From NCBI RefSeq assembly GCF_900114035.1, contig NZ_FORP01000028.1:20756-84755 (forward strand): a stretch of 64,000 bases of DNA, read 5' to 3'. Positions 25,969 to 34,772 of the stretch are shown here, in pieces. The first letter of the stretch is position 1, and each line of letters opens with the position of its first letter. The notes beneath the pieces are model-generated. The model ran no database searches. It was given only the letters and a program-made list of their open reading frames with translations, and was not told where the DNA came from. Made by a program: the position numbers and the translations under genes. Source of the DNA: Amycolatopsis sacchari (lineage in GTDB: Bacteria > Actinomycetota > Actinomycetes > Mycobacteriales > Pseudonocardiaceae).

Positions 25969-26619
25969 ATGTCAACGAGGGACCGCTCACAAGGCGCGGC
26001 GAGCGATCGCGCGTACGGGTGGACGAAGGAGCGGATCCTGGACGGCCGCTACGAGGGCGGCAGGCTGATCAGCGAGGGCGAGGTCGCCGAAGGGATCGGG
26101 CTGTCGCGGACCCCGGTGCGTGAGGCGTTCCTGCGATTGGCGGCGGAGGGCCTGCTGCGGCTCTACCCGAAGCGGGGCGCACTCGTCGTGCCCGTCTCGG
26201 CGAGCGAGGCCGAGGACATCCTCGAGGCGCGGATCTTCCTGGAGCGCCACGCGGCGACGAAGGTCATCCAGGCCGGGCGCCAGCGTGAGGCGGCCGAGGA
26301 GATGCGCCGGATACTCGCCGAGCAGAAGCGACTGGAGTGGCCGGACCCGCGTTTCACCACCACCGACCGCGATTTCCACGCCGCGCTCGTGCACGCGGGA
26401 GGCAACGCGCTGTTCGACGAGTTCTACTCCGGCCTGCGGGACCGGCAGCTGCGGATCGTCCACAGCGCGCTGAGGCACGACCACGCCGAGCGCCCGCGCA
26501 TCATCCTCGAAGAGCACACGCGCATCTGCGAGCTGCTCGAAGCCGGGGACGAGGCGGGGCTGCACACCCTGATCGCCGACCACATCCTCGCCGTCGGCAA
26601 CCGCTACCGGCCGGGCTGA
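25969..26619 (+). CDS. GntR family regulator, FCD (FadR/VanR) subgroup
   Basis: A 216-residue regulator with a winged helix (about 15-80) containing V-A-E-G-I-G-L-S-R-T-P-V-R-E-A-F-L-R-L. The helical FCD ligand domain keeps the metal-binding pattern D-x-x-x-H (D-R-D-F-H), H in E-E-H-T-R and H in A-D-H-I-L. Organic acids are the usual ligands of this group. It is divergent from the MFS gene. Confidence 0.92.
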   Translation: MSTRDRSQGAASDRAYGWTKERILDGRYEGGRLISEGEVAEGIGLSRTPVREAFLRLAAEGLLRLYPKRGALVVPVSASEAEDILEARIFLERHAATKVIQAGRQREAAEEMRRILAEQKRLEWPDPRFTTTDRDFHAALVHAGGNALFDEFYSGLRDRQLRIVHSALRHDHAERPRIILEEHTRICELLEAGDEAGLHTLIADHILAVGNRYRPG

Positions 26620-26628
26620 CCACGACCC

Positions 26629-26720
26629 ACCACGGGTCACGTCATCGACCTCGACGGTGACACCGCGAAGATCCACGCACATGTCCGCGCCGAACACCGG
26701 GCCCCGGCCGACGGCGGCGA
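26629..26720 (+). pseudogene. relic of a SnoaL-like (NTF2-fold) gene
   Basis: One frame reads G-H-V-I-D-L-D-G-D-T-A-K-I-H-A-H-V-R-A-E-H. This is the central beta-strand block of SnoaL-like proteins, normally preceded by a start helix and followed by G-x-Y-x-D-x-L-x-R. Neither flank is present. It is a leftover fragment between gntR and the NACHT gene. Confidence 0.5.
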
Positions 26721-26854
26721 CGTACCAGGAGAACGCGCACCTGTCCGGCGCCGTGCGCGCGGGCGCCGCTCGCATCGGCCGCGATCCGGCGGCCTTCACG
26801 GCGACGGTCCACGCGGCGCGGGAGATCGTCCTCGCGTCGCTGGCGCGGACCTAA
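26681..26854 (+). CDS. hypothetical small protein
   Basis: A 57-codon frame with nearly every third position G or C, like real genes here, coding a basic helical peptide (Y-Q-E-N-A-H-L-S-G-A-V-R, then I-G-R-D-P-A-A-F). It overlaps the SnoaL relic in another frame and ends 4 bp inside the 3' end of the NACHT gene. No ribosome site and no family recognised; it may be a random open frame or the tail of a lost gene. Confidence 0.3.
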   Translation: MSAPNTGPRPTAATYQENAHLSGAVRAGAARIGRDPAAFTATVHAAREIVLASLART

Positions 26855-29800
26855 CTCGCCGCCTTTTCCCGCGGGTGCAGGACCAGCTCGGTCTCGGGCA
26901 GCGCGTCCCGCGCGGCGCGAAGATCGGGTACGTCGAACAACTCCACCTTGACCCCGGACAGCGGGCGCAACCGCACGAGGTCGGCCACCGGGTGGGCACC
27001 CTGCACGACCAGGTGCTCCAGCGCGGGCAACGCGCCCAGCGCCCGCACCTCGTCGGTGTCCGGGATGCCGTGCACGGAAACCTTGCGCAGCCCCGGAAAG
27101 CGCTCGACCCCCCGCAGCGACCGGTACTCCGCCCTGGCGTCGAGCACCAGTTCCGCCAGCGGCAGGTCCTCCGGCAGCACCCCGAGCCCCCGCGCCAGCG
27201 CGGGATGCCGGATCGACAACCGCCGCACCCGTGACCCCGCGAGTGTCGCCAGTCGCGGCGCCCGCAGGTCTCCGAACCCGCCGGTCGTGTGCAGGCGCAG
27301 CTCCTCGACACCGAGCCCGGCCAGCGCGGACAGGTCCCGCAGCGCGCTGTAGCCCGAAATCCACAGCACGCGCAGCGCGTCGCAACCCGCGAGGCCGGAC
27401 AGCGTGTCGGCCACCTCGTTGGACCGGATCTCCAGGTGCCGCAGGTTCGGGATGTCCGCGAGCGGCCGCCTGCCCTCCCGGTCGGTGAGCGCGATGTCGC
27501 CGATCAGCTGCACGGCGGTCAGCTTCTTGAGGTGCCGCAGCCGCGCGAGCACGTCCCAGCGGTGCACCTCCAGCACCAGCTCACCGAAGTCCACATCGGA
27601 CAGCAGCGTGCGCGCGTAGTCCTCGGAGTGGTCGAACTGCCGCCACGCCCGCAGCAACTCGTCGATCACCACGCCGCGGTCGGTGCCGGTGAAGGCCTGG
27701 ATCTTCTCCCACGCCTCCTCGCCGCCGATCATCGCCAGCGTCCGGATCACCCGCGCCGCGACCTCGGCCCGGTCGGCGCCCGCCTCGTCCGCGTGCTTGC
27801 CGACCTCGATCGGCCCCGGCAGCAGGTCCGCCACGAACCCGCCCGCCCGCGCCAGCAGCTCCGCGTCCTGGAACGTGCGGGGCGGGATGAGCCTGCGGAC
27901 CGCGGCGAGCACGTCGACGCGGACGTGCTCCGGGTCGATGACGTCCACATATCCCAGCGACGCGGCCGCGAGCAGCTCCAGCCGGTCGGCGGTCTCACGG
28001 TCCTTGCGCGTCACCCGCTTGCCGGCCCGTTCCAGAAGCCGTCCCAGCAACTCCCCCGCCTCACGGGCCCGCGCCTGCGCGGCCGCCATGAACACGACCT
28101 CGTACAGCGAATCGTCGTGCGCGTGGTCGATCAGGTAGCCCAGTTCGCCCGCCTTGACGAACTCGCCCGCCGCCAGGAAATCCCGGAAAGTGCGGTGCAC
28201 GAACTGGATCCGGCCGTCACGCTCCCGCAGCAGGCCGGTGCGTTCCAGCATGTGCCGCAGCACCTGCTCCGGCCGCAGCTCCCGGGCCTCCGACCGCAGG
28301 CCCGACATCGCCCTGCCGAACCGCCGCGCCGCCACCTCCTCGGTGACCATCAGCTCGGCGTTGCGCACCATCGGCGCCGCGAACCGTTCCAGCAGCACGA
28401 CCTTTTCCTTGGTGGACATGCGCAGTTCGTCCTCGACCGCGATGTCGCGCTGCACGTCCCACTGCCCCAGCAGCAGTTCGAGCGCCTTGTCCAGCAGTTC
28501 CTTGCGGCTCTGCGGCAGGTACATGTTCTCCTGCCGGTACAGCGCGCAGAGCAGCGAACACAGCAGCGGGCTCGACACGAGACTCCGCACGTCCGGGCGC
28601 GTGGTCAGGCTCCGGACCAGCCGTTCCTCGCAGCCCGCGAGCCACGCCCGCTGCACCGGATCCGCCTCCAGCGCCCGCGCGGCCTCGTACCAGCGGCCGA
28701 TGAGGTTCTGCAAACCCCTGCTGCTCAACGGAAGCAGCTCGAACCGGCCGAAGTCGGCGCCGGGCCAGTCGTCGGGTACGGCGGAGGGGCGCGTGCTCAC
28801 GACGTAGCGGGCGTCGGGGTAGGCGCGGACCAGGCCGGTCAGCCAGCGGCGGACCTCCTCGCGCCGGTCGTAGAGCAGTTCGTCGACGCCGTCGACGAGC
28901 ACCATCGCGCGGCCCGAGCGCAGCACCGTGCTGACCCAGCGGTCGGGCTTCTCCCCGGCGAGCGGTGGCGCGGTGACGGCGACCAGGTCCTCGGGTGCGG
29001 GCAGCGGGCGGTCACCGAACTGGCGCAGCGAAACGAAGAACGGGATCGCGTCGTACCACGGGCCTTCGCGGCCGTCGCGGACGGAAACCGCGGCGGTGTG
29101 CAGCAGCCAGCGCAGGAACGTCGTCTTGCCCGCGCCGGCGCCGCCGAGCAGCAACACGCGGCGCGCCGAGCCGATCGCGTTCGCGCTGTCCGTGCCGGCG
29201 CCGGTGAGCTCGACGTCGTCGTCCGACCGCTGGCGGCGTGCGATGGAGGGTGCGGTGTAGAAGTGGTCGAACGAGTGGAGCGCGGGGGCGCGGCCCATGC
29301 TGACCTGGAACAGCTCGAAGGTGGCGTACTCCTCCGCGACGTAGCCGACATACGCGCGTTCGAAGCCGTCCCCGCGTCGTGCCGGTTCCGCGGCCAGCTC
29401 ACCGACCTGGTGCTTGAGTTCTTCGACGTTGCCCGCCACCTCGGCGTGCAGCGCCTGCATCACGCCGTCCACGGCCCGCGCCCGCTGCGCCATCCGGCGG
29501 CAGGTGTGGCGAAGCAGGCGGTGGTAGGCCTCGCGGCCCGAGTCGTCCAGCCCCGCCGACCGCAGTTCGGCCCGGCCTGCCGCGCGGACCCTGGCACGCA
29601 GGCGGTTCGCGCTGACCAGCACGGCGGGCGGTGCTTCGTCGAGCCGCGCGGCGCGCAAGGACCCGGCGACGGCGATCTGCACCGCGGCCCACTCGTTGTC
29701 GGCGAGGCGGCGGAACTCGGTGGTCCGCAGGTCGGCCAGCTCGCGGGCGGCCTGCGCGAGGACGCGCTCGGGGCTGCCGAGTTCCCGCGCGCGGTGCACG

Positions 29801-29895
29801 AGCCGGTCGGCCCCACGCTCGACCGCCCACTGGTGCAGGGCGGAAAAAGTGGCGCCGAGCGCGCCGAGCAGAGCCGAGGAGAGCGGATCCACCAC
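26851..29895 (-). CDS. NACHT-domain NTPase with N-terminal helical domain and LRR-like C-terminus
   Basis: A 1,014-residue STAND ATPase. Residues 1-235 form a helical N-terminal region (NNH-like). The NACHT core has Walker A G-G-A-G-A-G-K-T-T near 247-255, Walker B M-V-L-V-D-G-V-D-E-L near 331, and S-T-R-P-S near 368, then a winged-helix region (F-V-H-R-T-F-R-D-F-L-A-A). From about 780 to the end are LRR-like repeats (L-R-H-L-E-I, L-R-V-L-W-I, V-E-E-L-R-L). GTG 29895 has GGGGG 7 nt upstream. Related bacterial NACHT proteins act in phage defence; that role here is inference. Confidence 0.9.
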   Translation of the reverse strand: MVDPLSSALLGALGATFSALHQWAVERGADRLVHRARELGSPERVLAQAARELADLRTTEFRRLADNEWAAVQIAVAGSLRAARLDEAPPAVLVSANRLRARVRAAGRAELRSAGLDDSGREAYHRLLRHTCRRMAQRARAVDGVMQALHAEVAGNVEELKHQVGELAAEPARRGDGFERAYVGYVAEEYATFELFQVSMGRAPALHSFDHFYTAPSIARRQRSDDDVELTGAGTDSANAIGSARRVLLLGGAGAGKTTFLRWLLHTAAVSVRDGREGPWYDAIPFFVSLRQFGDRPLPAPEDLVAVTAPPLAGEKPDRWVSTVLRSGRAMVLVDGVDELLYDRREEVRRWLTGLVRAYPDARYVVSTRPSAVPDDWPGADFGRFELLPLSSRGLQNLIGRWYEAARALEADPVQRAWLAGCEERLVRSLTTRPDVRSLVSSPLLCSLLCALYRQENMYLPQSRKELLDKALELLLGQWDVQRDIAVEDELRMSTKEKVVLLERFAAPMVRNAELMVTEEVAARRFGRAMSGLRSEARELRPEQVLRHMLERTGLLRERDGRIQFVHRTFRDFLAAGEFVKAGELGYLIDHAHDDSLYEVVFMAAAQARAREAGELLGRLLERAGKRVTRKDRETADRLELLAAASLGYVDVIDPEHVRVDVLAAVRRLIPPRTFQDAELLARAGGFVADLLPGPIEVGKHADEAGADRAEVAARVIRTLAMIGGEEAWEKIQAFTGTDRGVVIDELLRAWRQFDHSEDYARTLLSDVDFGELVLEVHRWDVLARLRHLKKLTAVQLIGDIALTDREGRRPLADIPNLRHLEIRSNEVADTLSGLAGCDALRVLWISGYSALRDLSALAGLGVEELRLHTTGGFGDLRAPRLATLAGSRVRRLSIRHPALARGLGVLPEDLPLAELVLDARAEYRSLRGVERFPGLRKVSVHGIPDTDEVRALGALPALEHLVVQGAHPVADLVRLRPLSGVKVELFDVPDLRAARDALPETELVLHPREKAAS

Positions 29896-29984
29896 CGAAA
29901 GACCCCCAGGAATGCCGCCGTACGCCCCCCGACTCTTCCCACCGTAGCCGAAACCGGGCGGTCCCCGTGCTCGTCCGGGACGGG

Positions 29985-30845
29985 CTAGGTCCGGGCCGGG
30001 AACGCGTAGAAGCGCACCGCCACCTCCCGCGTCGCGGGGTCGGCGGGGCGGCGCAGGCGGCAGTACCGGAGGAGCAGGTCGAGGTACTCGGCCTCGAACT
30101 TCCGCAGGTCCGATTCGGTGAGCACGACCGAGGCCCGCTCCGCCTTGCCCCAGGGCCCGAACTCGTCCCGGTGGGCAGCCGCCCAGGACAGCAGTTCGAG
30201 TTCGCGGCGGTACTTCCGGTCGAGGAATTCCGCGACACGGGCCCGTTGCGGGCCGGGGAAGTCGTCCGGCTCGGGCTCCCGGAGGTACTGCGGCAGCGCG
30301 CTCCAGCGACCGTCGCGGCGGCGGCGCACGTGACCGGCGGCGGCGAGGGCGCCGAGCCGTTCCGCGAGGTCCGGGGGCAGTTCGTCCGCCGTGGCCGGGA
30401 GCCGCCGGAGCACCTCGCCGTACCGCGGGTCGCCGAACAGCTCGATGTCCCGCATGGTCAGCGACCGCCGCCGCAGGCTGCCGGTGAGCAGCCGCCGCGC
30501 GACGACGAGCAGGAACACGGCGATCGGCAGCTCGGCGAACCCGGCGAGCGCGATGCTGGTCCAGCGGTCGGGTGAGGTCCAGTCCAGCAGGACGTCGAAC
30601 CACGCGTCGCAGCACAGCAGGGCCGCGGTGGCGGCCAGCAACGGTACGGCCGCGCGGCGGCGCCGCAGTCCCAGCCAGGCGGCGGCCGCGAAGCAACACG
30701 CGAGGGCGACGTCGAACCCGACCCAGGCCGCGCGCCACTGCGCAGTTTCGTACCGCTGCGGCAGCGTGCCCGCGAGGTAGCCGGTCCAGGGGACGAGGCA
30801 GACCGCCGCGGCGGCGAGGAACACGAGCACCATCCGTCGAACCAC
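29985..30845 (-). CDS. membrane protein with cytoplasmic C-terminal domain
   Basis: About 286 residues. Four membrane helices (about 5-25, 38-58, 65-85, 98-118) include W-V-G-F-D-V-A-L and C-D-A-W-F-D-V, a pattern seen in conserved actinobacterial membrane proteins. A soluble basic domain of about 160 residues follows. GTG 30845 (MVRRMVLVF) is used; ATG 30833 is possible. The frame stays open far upstream only because of the repeat array. It lies 89 bp upstream of the NACHT gene on the same strand and may belong with it. Function unknown. Confidence 0.65.
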   Translation of the reverse strand: MVRRMVLVFLAAAAVCLVPWTGYLAGTLPQRYETAQWRAAWVGFDVALACCFAAAAWLGLRRRRAAVPLLAATAALLCCDAWFDVLLDWTSPDRWTSIALAGFAELPIAVFLLVVARRLLTGSLRRRSLTMRDIELFGDPRYGEVLRRLPATADELPPDLAERLGALAAAGHVRRRRDGRWSALPQYLREPEPDDFPGPQRARVAEFLDRKYRRELELLSWAAAHRDEFGPWGKAERASVVLTESDLRKFEAEYLDLLLRYCRLRRPADPATREVAVRFYAFPART

Positions 30846-31109
30846 GGCTCGACGGTAGAGCTGTCTGGCGCCAGGGGGATCCGGGAGTTTCCCCGGTGTT
30901 CGCGGCGCGGATGACGGGGGCAGGTGGGTGGGCTCGGGTCGCTCCCGGCCCCCGACCGCCCCCGGCTGCCGACACGCCACCACCGCGGCGCGTGGTTGGC
31001 CAGGGGAAACGCGGTCGTGGCGTGTCGCGGGCGGGTGCGGGGGGCTTCGTGGGAGGTGGCTGGCGGGAGGGCTGTGGTGCTGCCGACGCGGGGGCGGGGG
31101 GTGGCTTCG

Positions 31110-31560
31110 GCCGAGGCGGCTTGGCGGGTGGCTGTGGCGCCGCGGGGACGGGGGCAGGAGTGGCTTCGGTGGAGGGGCTATGGCGATGGGGATGCGGGGG
31201 CGGAGATGGCTGGCGGGTGGCTGTGGCGCCGCGAACGCGAGGGGCGGGAGTGACTCCGGCAGAGGCGGCTGGCGGGTGGCTCCGGCGGAGGCGGCTATGG
31301 CGCTGTGGACGGGCGGAGATGGCTGGCGGGTGGCTGCGGCGCCGCAGACCCGAGGGGCGGGAGTGGCTCCGGCAGAGGCGGCTGGCCGGGTGGCTTCGGC
31401 GGAAGCGGCTATGGCGCTGTGGACGGGCGGAGACGGCTGGCGGATGGCTGCGGCGCCGCGAACGCGAGGGGCGGGAGTGACTCCGGCAGAGGCGGCTGGC
31501 GGGTGGCTGCGGCGGAAGCGGCTATGGCGCTGCGGGGGGCGGAGGGCGAAGGTGGCAGGC
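31110..31560. repeat. G-rich array with a 113-114-bp period
   Basis: Clear unit starts (CGGAGATGGCTGGCGG and variants) at 31201, 31314 and 31428, with degenerate copies on both sides back to about 31110 and on to 31540. Each unit carries GGGGCGGGAGT and GGCGGCTATGGCGCTGTGGAC. The + strand is strongly G-rich. Because the period is not a multiple of 3 and changes by one base, the long open frames across it are not real genes. The flank 30846-31109 is G-rich and degenerate with no gene visible. Confidence 0.85.
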
Positions 31561-31800
31561 GGGGTGGCTGCCGCGCTGCAGACCCGAGGGGCGGGAGTCG
31601 CTCCGACCGAGGCGACTGGCCGGGCAGCCGCGGCACCGCAGACCCGAAGGGCGGGAGTCGCTCCGACCGAGGCGACTGGCCGGGCAGCCGCGGCACCGCA
31701 GACCCGAGGGGCGGGAGTCGCTCCGACCGAGGCGGCTGGCCGGGGCGGCCGCGGCACCGCAGACGCGAGGGCCGGGAACGCCTCCCGCCGAGGCGGCTGA
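31561..31800. repeat. 60-bp tandem repeat, four units
   Basis: Units at 31561, 31621, 31681 and 31741. Units 2 and 3 differ at only two positions; unit 4 is degenerate with an indel. Each contains GGGCGGGAGTCGCTCCGACC. The array is in frame in every reading frame (20 codons), which explains open frames on both strands. The stretch 31801-31919 to the PadR operator is C/A-rich and shows no feature. Confidence 0.9.
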
Positions 31801-31919
31801 CCGAAGGGCGCCGCTGCGGAGACACACCACCACCACCCCCTCCACCAGCTAAAACCCCCACCCCCGCGTCCACGGCACTCCTGTGCTCCCGCTCACCCTC
31901 GACAGCACAACACTCCCCG

Positions 31920-31945
31920 CCGTATAGTCCACGTGGAATATACGG
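31920..31945. promoter_or_regulatory. nested palindromic operator of the PadR/MFS operon
   Basis: Outer arms CCGTATA (31920-31926) and TATACGG (31939-31945) are perfect inverses centred at 31932.5, the same centre as the inner perfect palindrome CCACGTGG (31929-31936). Only the two bases on each side between them are unpaired. It lies 40 bp before padR. TATACGG and the inner box suit a PadR dimer with autorepression. Confidence 0.8.
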
Positions 31946-31985
31946 TAGGGACTCATCGGGAAGGACTGATCAAGACTTGGCCTCG

Positions 31986-32612
31986 ATGAAGCAGGCGCTG
32001 ACGCCCCTGGGCATGGCGATCCTCGAGCTGCTGCACGAACAGCCGATGCACCCGTACGAGATGACGCAGCTGATGAAGCGCCGCCGGGTGGATCTGCGGG
32101 TCAAGCTGCGCCCGGGCTCGCTGTACCACACCGTCGAGCGCCTGGAGAAGCAAGGCTTCATCGAGGTCGTCGACACCCAGCGCCAGGGCCGCCGCCCCGA
32201 ACGCACCGTCTACGCGATGACCGAGACCGGCCGGGACACCTTCGCCGAGCAGGCGCGCGACATGCTCGCCACGATCGCCGAGGAGTACCCCCAGTACCCG
32301 GTCGCCCTGTCGGCCCTGTCCGAGCTCAACCCGCAGGACGCCATCGACCACCTCAAGCTGCGCGTCATGCACCTCAAGGGCCACGTCGCCTCCGACGAGG
32401 CGGTCGTCGAGCAGCTGCTCGAGAAGAACCTGCCGCGCCTGTACTGGATCGATCACGCGTACGCCCACCACCAGCGCAAGTCCGAACTGGACTGGACCGA
32501 GCGGCTGATCGCCGACCTCGAGTCCGGCCGCATCCTGTGGCCCACCGAGGACAAACCGTCCGAACTCCCCCATCTCTCCATTGTGGACGACAAGGAAAGA
32601 AGAAATGCCTAG
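31986..32612 (+). CDS. PadR family transcriptional regulator
   Basis: A 208-residue regulator: a PadR winged helix (about 1-80) with M-A-I-L-E-L-L-H-E-Q-P-M-H-P-Y-E-M and G-S-L-Y-H-T-V-E-R-L-E-K-Q-G, then a Vir-type helical C-terminal domain. ATG 31986 is used; TTG 31977 would give 11-nt spacing from AAGGA. Its end overlaps the MFS start by 8 bp, so the pair is a classic PadR-controlled drug-efflux unit, probably induced by the exported compound. Confidence 0.93.
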   Translation: MKQALTPLGMAILELLHEQPMHPYEMTQLMKRRRVDLRVKLRPGSLYHTVERLEKQGFIEVVDTQRQGRRPERTVYAMTETGRDTFAEQARDMLATIAEEYPQYPVALSALSELNPQDAIDHLKLRVMHLKGHVASDEAVVEQLLEKNLPRLYWIDHAYAHHQRKSELDWTERLIADLESGRILWPTEDKPSELPHLSIVDDKERRNA

Positions 32613-34050
32613 AACAAACCCGTGGGCGGCACTGTCCGCACTGTGCATCGGGTTCTTCATGATCCTGCTGGACACCACCATCGTGTCCATCGCGATCCCC
32701 GCGATGGTGCGCGAACTGCACACCTCGCTCAACTCCGTCGTCTGGGTGCTCAGCGTCTACCTGCTCACCTACGCCGTGCCGATGCTGTTCACCAGCAGGC
32801 TCGGCGACCGCTTCGGCCCCAAGCGGATCTTCCTCGCGGGCCTGGCCGTGTTCACGCTCGCGTCGCTGTGGTGCGGCCTGTCCGGTACGGTCGAGATGCT
32901 CATCGCCGCCCGCGCGGTCCAGGGCCTCGGCGCCGCGCTGATGACGCCGCAGACCCTGGCGTTCATCACGCACCTGTTCCCGCCCGCCAAGCGCGGCCCC
33001 GCGATGGGGCTCTGGGGCGGCGTCGCGGGCCTCGCGACCATCGCGGGACCGCTCCTCGGCGGCCTGCTCGTCGACAGCCTCGGCTGGGAGTGGATCTTCT
33101 TCGTCAACGTCCCGATCGGCGTCGTCGCCATCGTGCTCACCGCGGTGCTGGTGCCGGACTGGCAGCCGAAGCACTCGCACTCGTTCGACGTCCTGGGCAT
33201 CCTGCTCTCCGCCGCCGGCCTGTGCTGCCTGGTCTTCGGCATCCAGAACGGCCAGCAGTACTCGTGGGGCCGCGTCTTCGGCCCGGTGAACATCCCGGAG
33301 ATCATCGCCGCCGGGGTGCTGCTGCTCGTCGCGTTCGTGATCTGGCAGCGGCTCAACACGCGCGAACCGCTGCTGCCGCTGGCCGTGTTCCGCAACTGGA
33401 ACTTCTCCACCGGCACCCTCACCGCGGTCGCGATCGGCTTCGCCATGACCGGGATGTTCGTGCCGCTGGTCGTGTACCTGCAGGACGTGCTGCTCATGTC
33501 GCCGACCAGCGCCGGCCTGCTCACCGCGCCGATGTCGTTGCTGTCGGGGATCATCGCGCCGTTCGTCGGCAGGCTGTCCGACCGCGTCAACGCGAAGTAC
33601 CTCGTGCTGGTCGGTTTCCTCGCGCTCGCCGCGGGCCTGGTCGGCGTGACGCTGCAGGCCAGGGCGGACACCGGCCCGTGGTCGCTGGTCCCGGTGCTGC
33701 TGCTGTGCGGCGTCGGCACCGGCTGCGTGTTCGCGCCGATGAGCAACGTGACGATGAGCTCGGTGGACCGCAGGCTCGCCGGTGCCGCCTCGGGCATCTT
33801 CAACACCGCCCGGCAGGTCGGCGGCGTCCTCGGCAGCGCCGCGATCGGCGTGCTGCTGCAGGCCCGCATCACGACGGCGATGGCGGCCCACCCCGCCAAC
33901 CCGGCGGAGGCGCTGACCACCGCCGCCCGCGAAACGCTGCTCCTGCCCGCCGCGGTTCTCGTGCTGGGCGCGCTCACGGCACTCGTGATGCGCCGGGTCT
34001 CGCACGCCACCCCGGCACGGTCGCCGGAACCGGTGGGCAACCGCGGCTGA
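32605..34050 (+). CDS. MFS drug transporter, DHA2 (EmrB/QacA) family
   Basis: A 481-residue protein with 14 membrane helices. Motif D1 in helix 1 (L-D-T-T-I-V-S-I-A-I-P), motif A L-G-D-R-F-G-P-K-R, and the motif-C region in helix 5 mark a proton-driven drug exporter. ATG 32605 has AAGGAAAG upstream. Co-transcribed with padR, whose stop lies within the first codons. Confidence 0.93.
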   Translation: MPRTNPWAALSALCIGFFMILLDTTIVSIAIPAMVRELHTSLNSVVWVLSVYLLTYAVPMLFTSRLGDRFGPKRIFLAGLAVFTLASLWCGLSGTVEMLIAARAVQGLGAALMTPQTLAFITHLFPPAKRGPAMGLWGGVAGLATIAGPLLGGLLVDSLGWEWIFFVNVPIGVVAIVLTAVLVPDWQPKHSHSFDVLGILLSAAGLCCLVFGIQNGQQYSWGRVFGPVNIPEIIAAGVLLLVAFVIWQRLNTREPLLPLAVFRNWNFSTGTLTAVAIGFAMTGMFVPLVVYLQDVLLMSPTSAGLLTAPMSLLSGIIAPFVGRLSDRVNAKYLVLVGFLALAAGLVGVTLQARADTGPWSLVPVLLLCGVGTGCVFAPMSNVTMSSVDRRLAGAASGIFNTARQVGGVLGSAAIGVLLQARITTAMAAHPANPAEALTTAARETLLLPAAVLVLGALTALVMRRVSHATPARSPEPVGNRG

Positions 34051-34072
34051 CGCCGTTGGCTACATTCGGCCC

Positions 34073-34690
34073 ATGCGCTTCGTGCTGGCCTCCGCCTCCC
34101 CCGCCCGTCTCGCCGTCCTCCGCGCGGCCGGGATCGAACCGAGCGTCGTGGTGTCCGGCGTCGACGAGGACGCCGTCGCGGCCGGGCTGACCGATCCGAG
34201 CCCCGCCGAGCTGGTCACCGCGCTCGCGGTGGCGAAGGCGGAGGCCGTCGCGCGCACCCTCGGGCCCGAGGACGCCGTGGTCGTCGGCTGCGACTCGATG
34301 CTGTCGCTCGACGGCGAGATGCTCGGCAAGCCCGGCACGGCGGAGGTCGCGCGGAAGCGGTGGACCCAGCTCGCGGGCAACCGGGGCGACCTGCTCACCG
34401 GGCACGCGGTGCTCCGGTTGTCCGGCGGCGGGATCACGGCTCGCGCCACGGGCAGCCAGACCACCGGAGTCCGCTTCGCCGACCCGTCGCCCGAGGAGAT
34501 CGAGGCGTACGTCGCGACGGGCGAGCCGCTCAACGTCGCCGGCGCGTTCACCCTCGACGGGCTCGGCGGCTGGTTCGTCGAGGGCATCGAGGGCGACCCG
34601 TCGAGCGTGATCGGGATCAGCCTGCCGCTCACGCGCCGGCTGCTCGCGCAGGTCGGGCTCACCGTCGCCGACCTGTGGTCTCTCACATAG
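34073..34690 (+). CDS. maf: Maf family nucleotide pyrophosphatase
   Basis: A 205-residue Maf/HAM1 protein that hydrolyses non-canonical nucleoside triphosphates and is linked to septum control. Visible are L-A-S-A-S-P-A-R near the start, V-G-C-D-S-M-L in the middle and the G-I-E-G-D-P-S-S-V-I-G block near the end. No ribosome site; TACATT at 34061-34066 stands 6 nt before ATG 34073, so the gene is probably leaderless. In M. tuberculosis maf directly follows accE5; here 9.4 kb of accessory genes are inserted between them. Confidence 0.95.
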   Translation: MRFVLASASPARLAVLRAAGIEPSVVVSGVDEDAVAAGLTDPSPAELVTALAVAKAEAVARTLGPEDAVVVGCDSMLSLDGEMLGKPGTAEVARKRWTQLAGNRGDLLTGHAVLRLSGGGITARATGSQTTGVRFADPSPEEIEAYVATGEPLNVAGAFTLDGLGGWFVEGIEGDPSSVIGISLPLTRRLLAQVGLTVADLWSLT

Positions 34691-34772
34691 TGGAACGCGG
34701 AAGCTCCGGGCGGAAGCGGACGTTCACCCTTCTCGGTACGAACGTGCAACTTTCCGTCCCCGGAGTGAACCC

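Noticed and set aside
31110..31800. Possible CRISPR array
   Set aside because: Units are contiguous with no unique spacers, and no cas genes are near.
30928..32612. Long open frames on both strands through the G-rich repeats, some fused to padR or to the membrane protein
   Set aside because: The 113-114-bp period breaks frame between units, composition is low-complexity, and frames are open on both strands at once, as expected from GC-rich repeats without stops.
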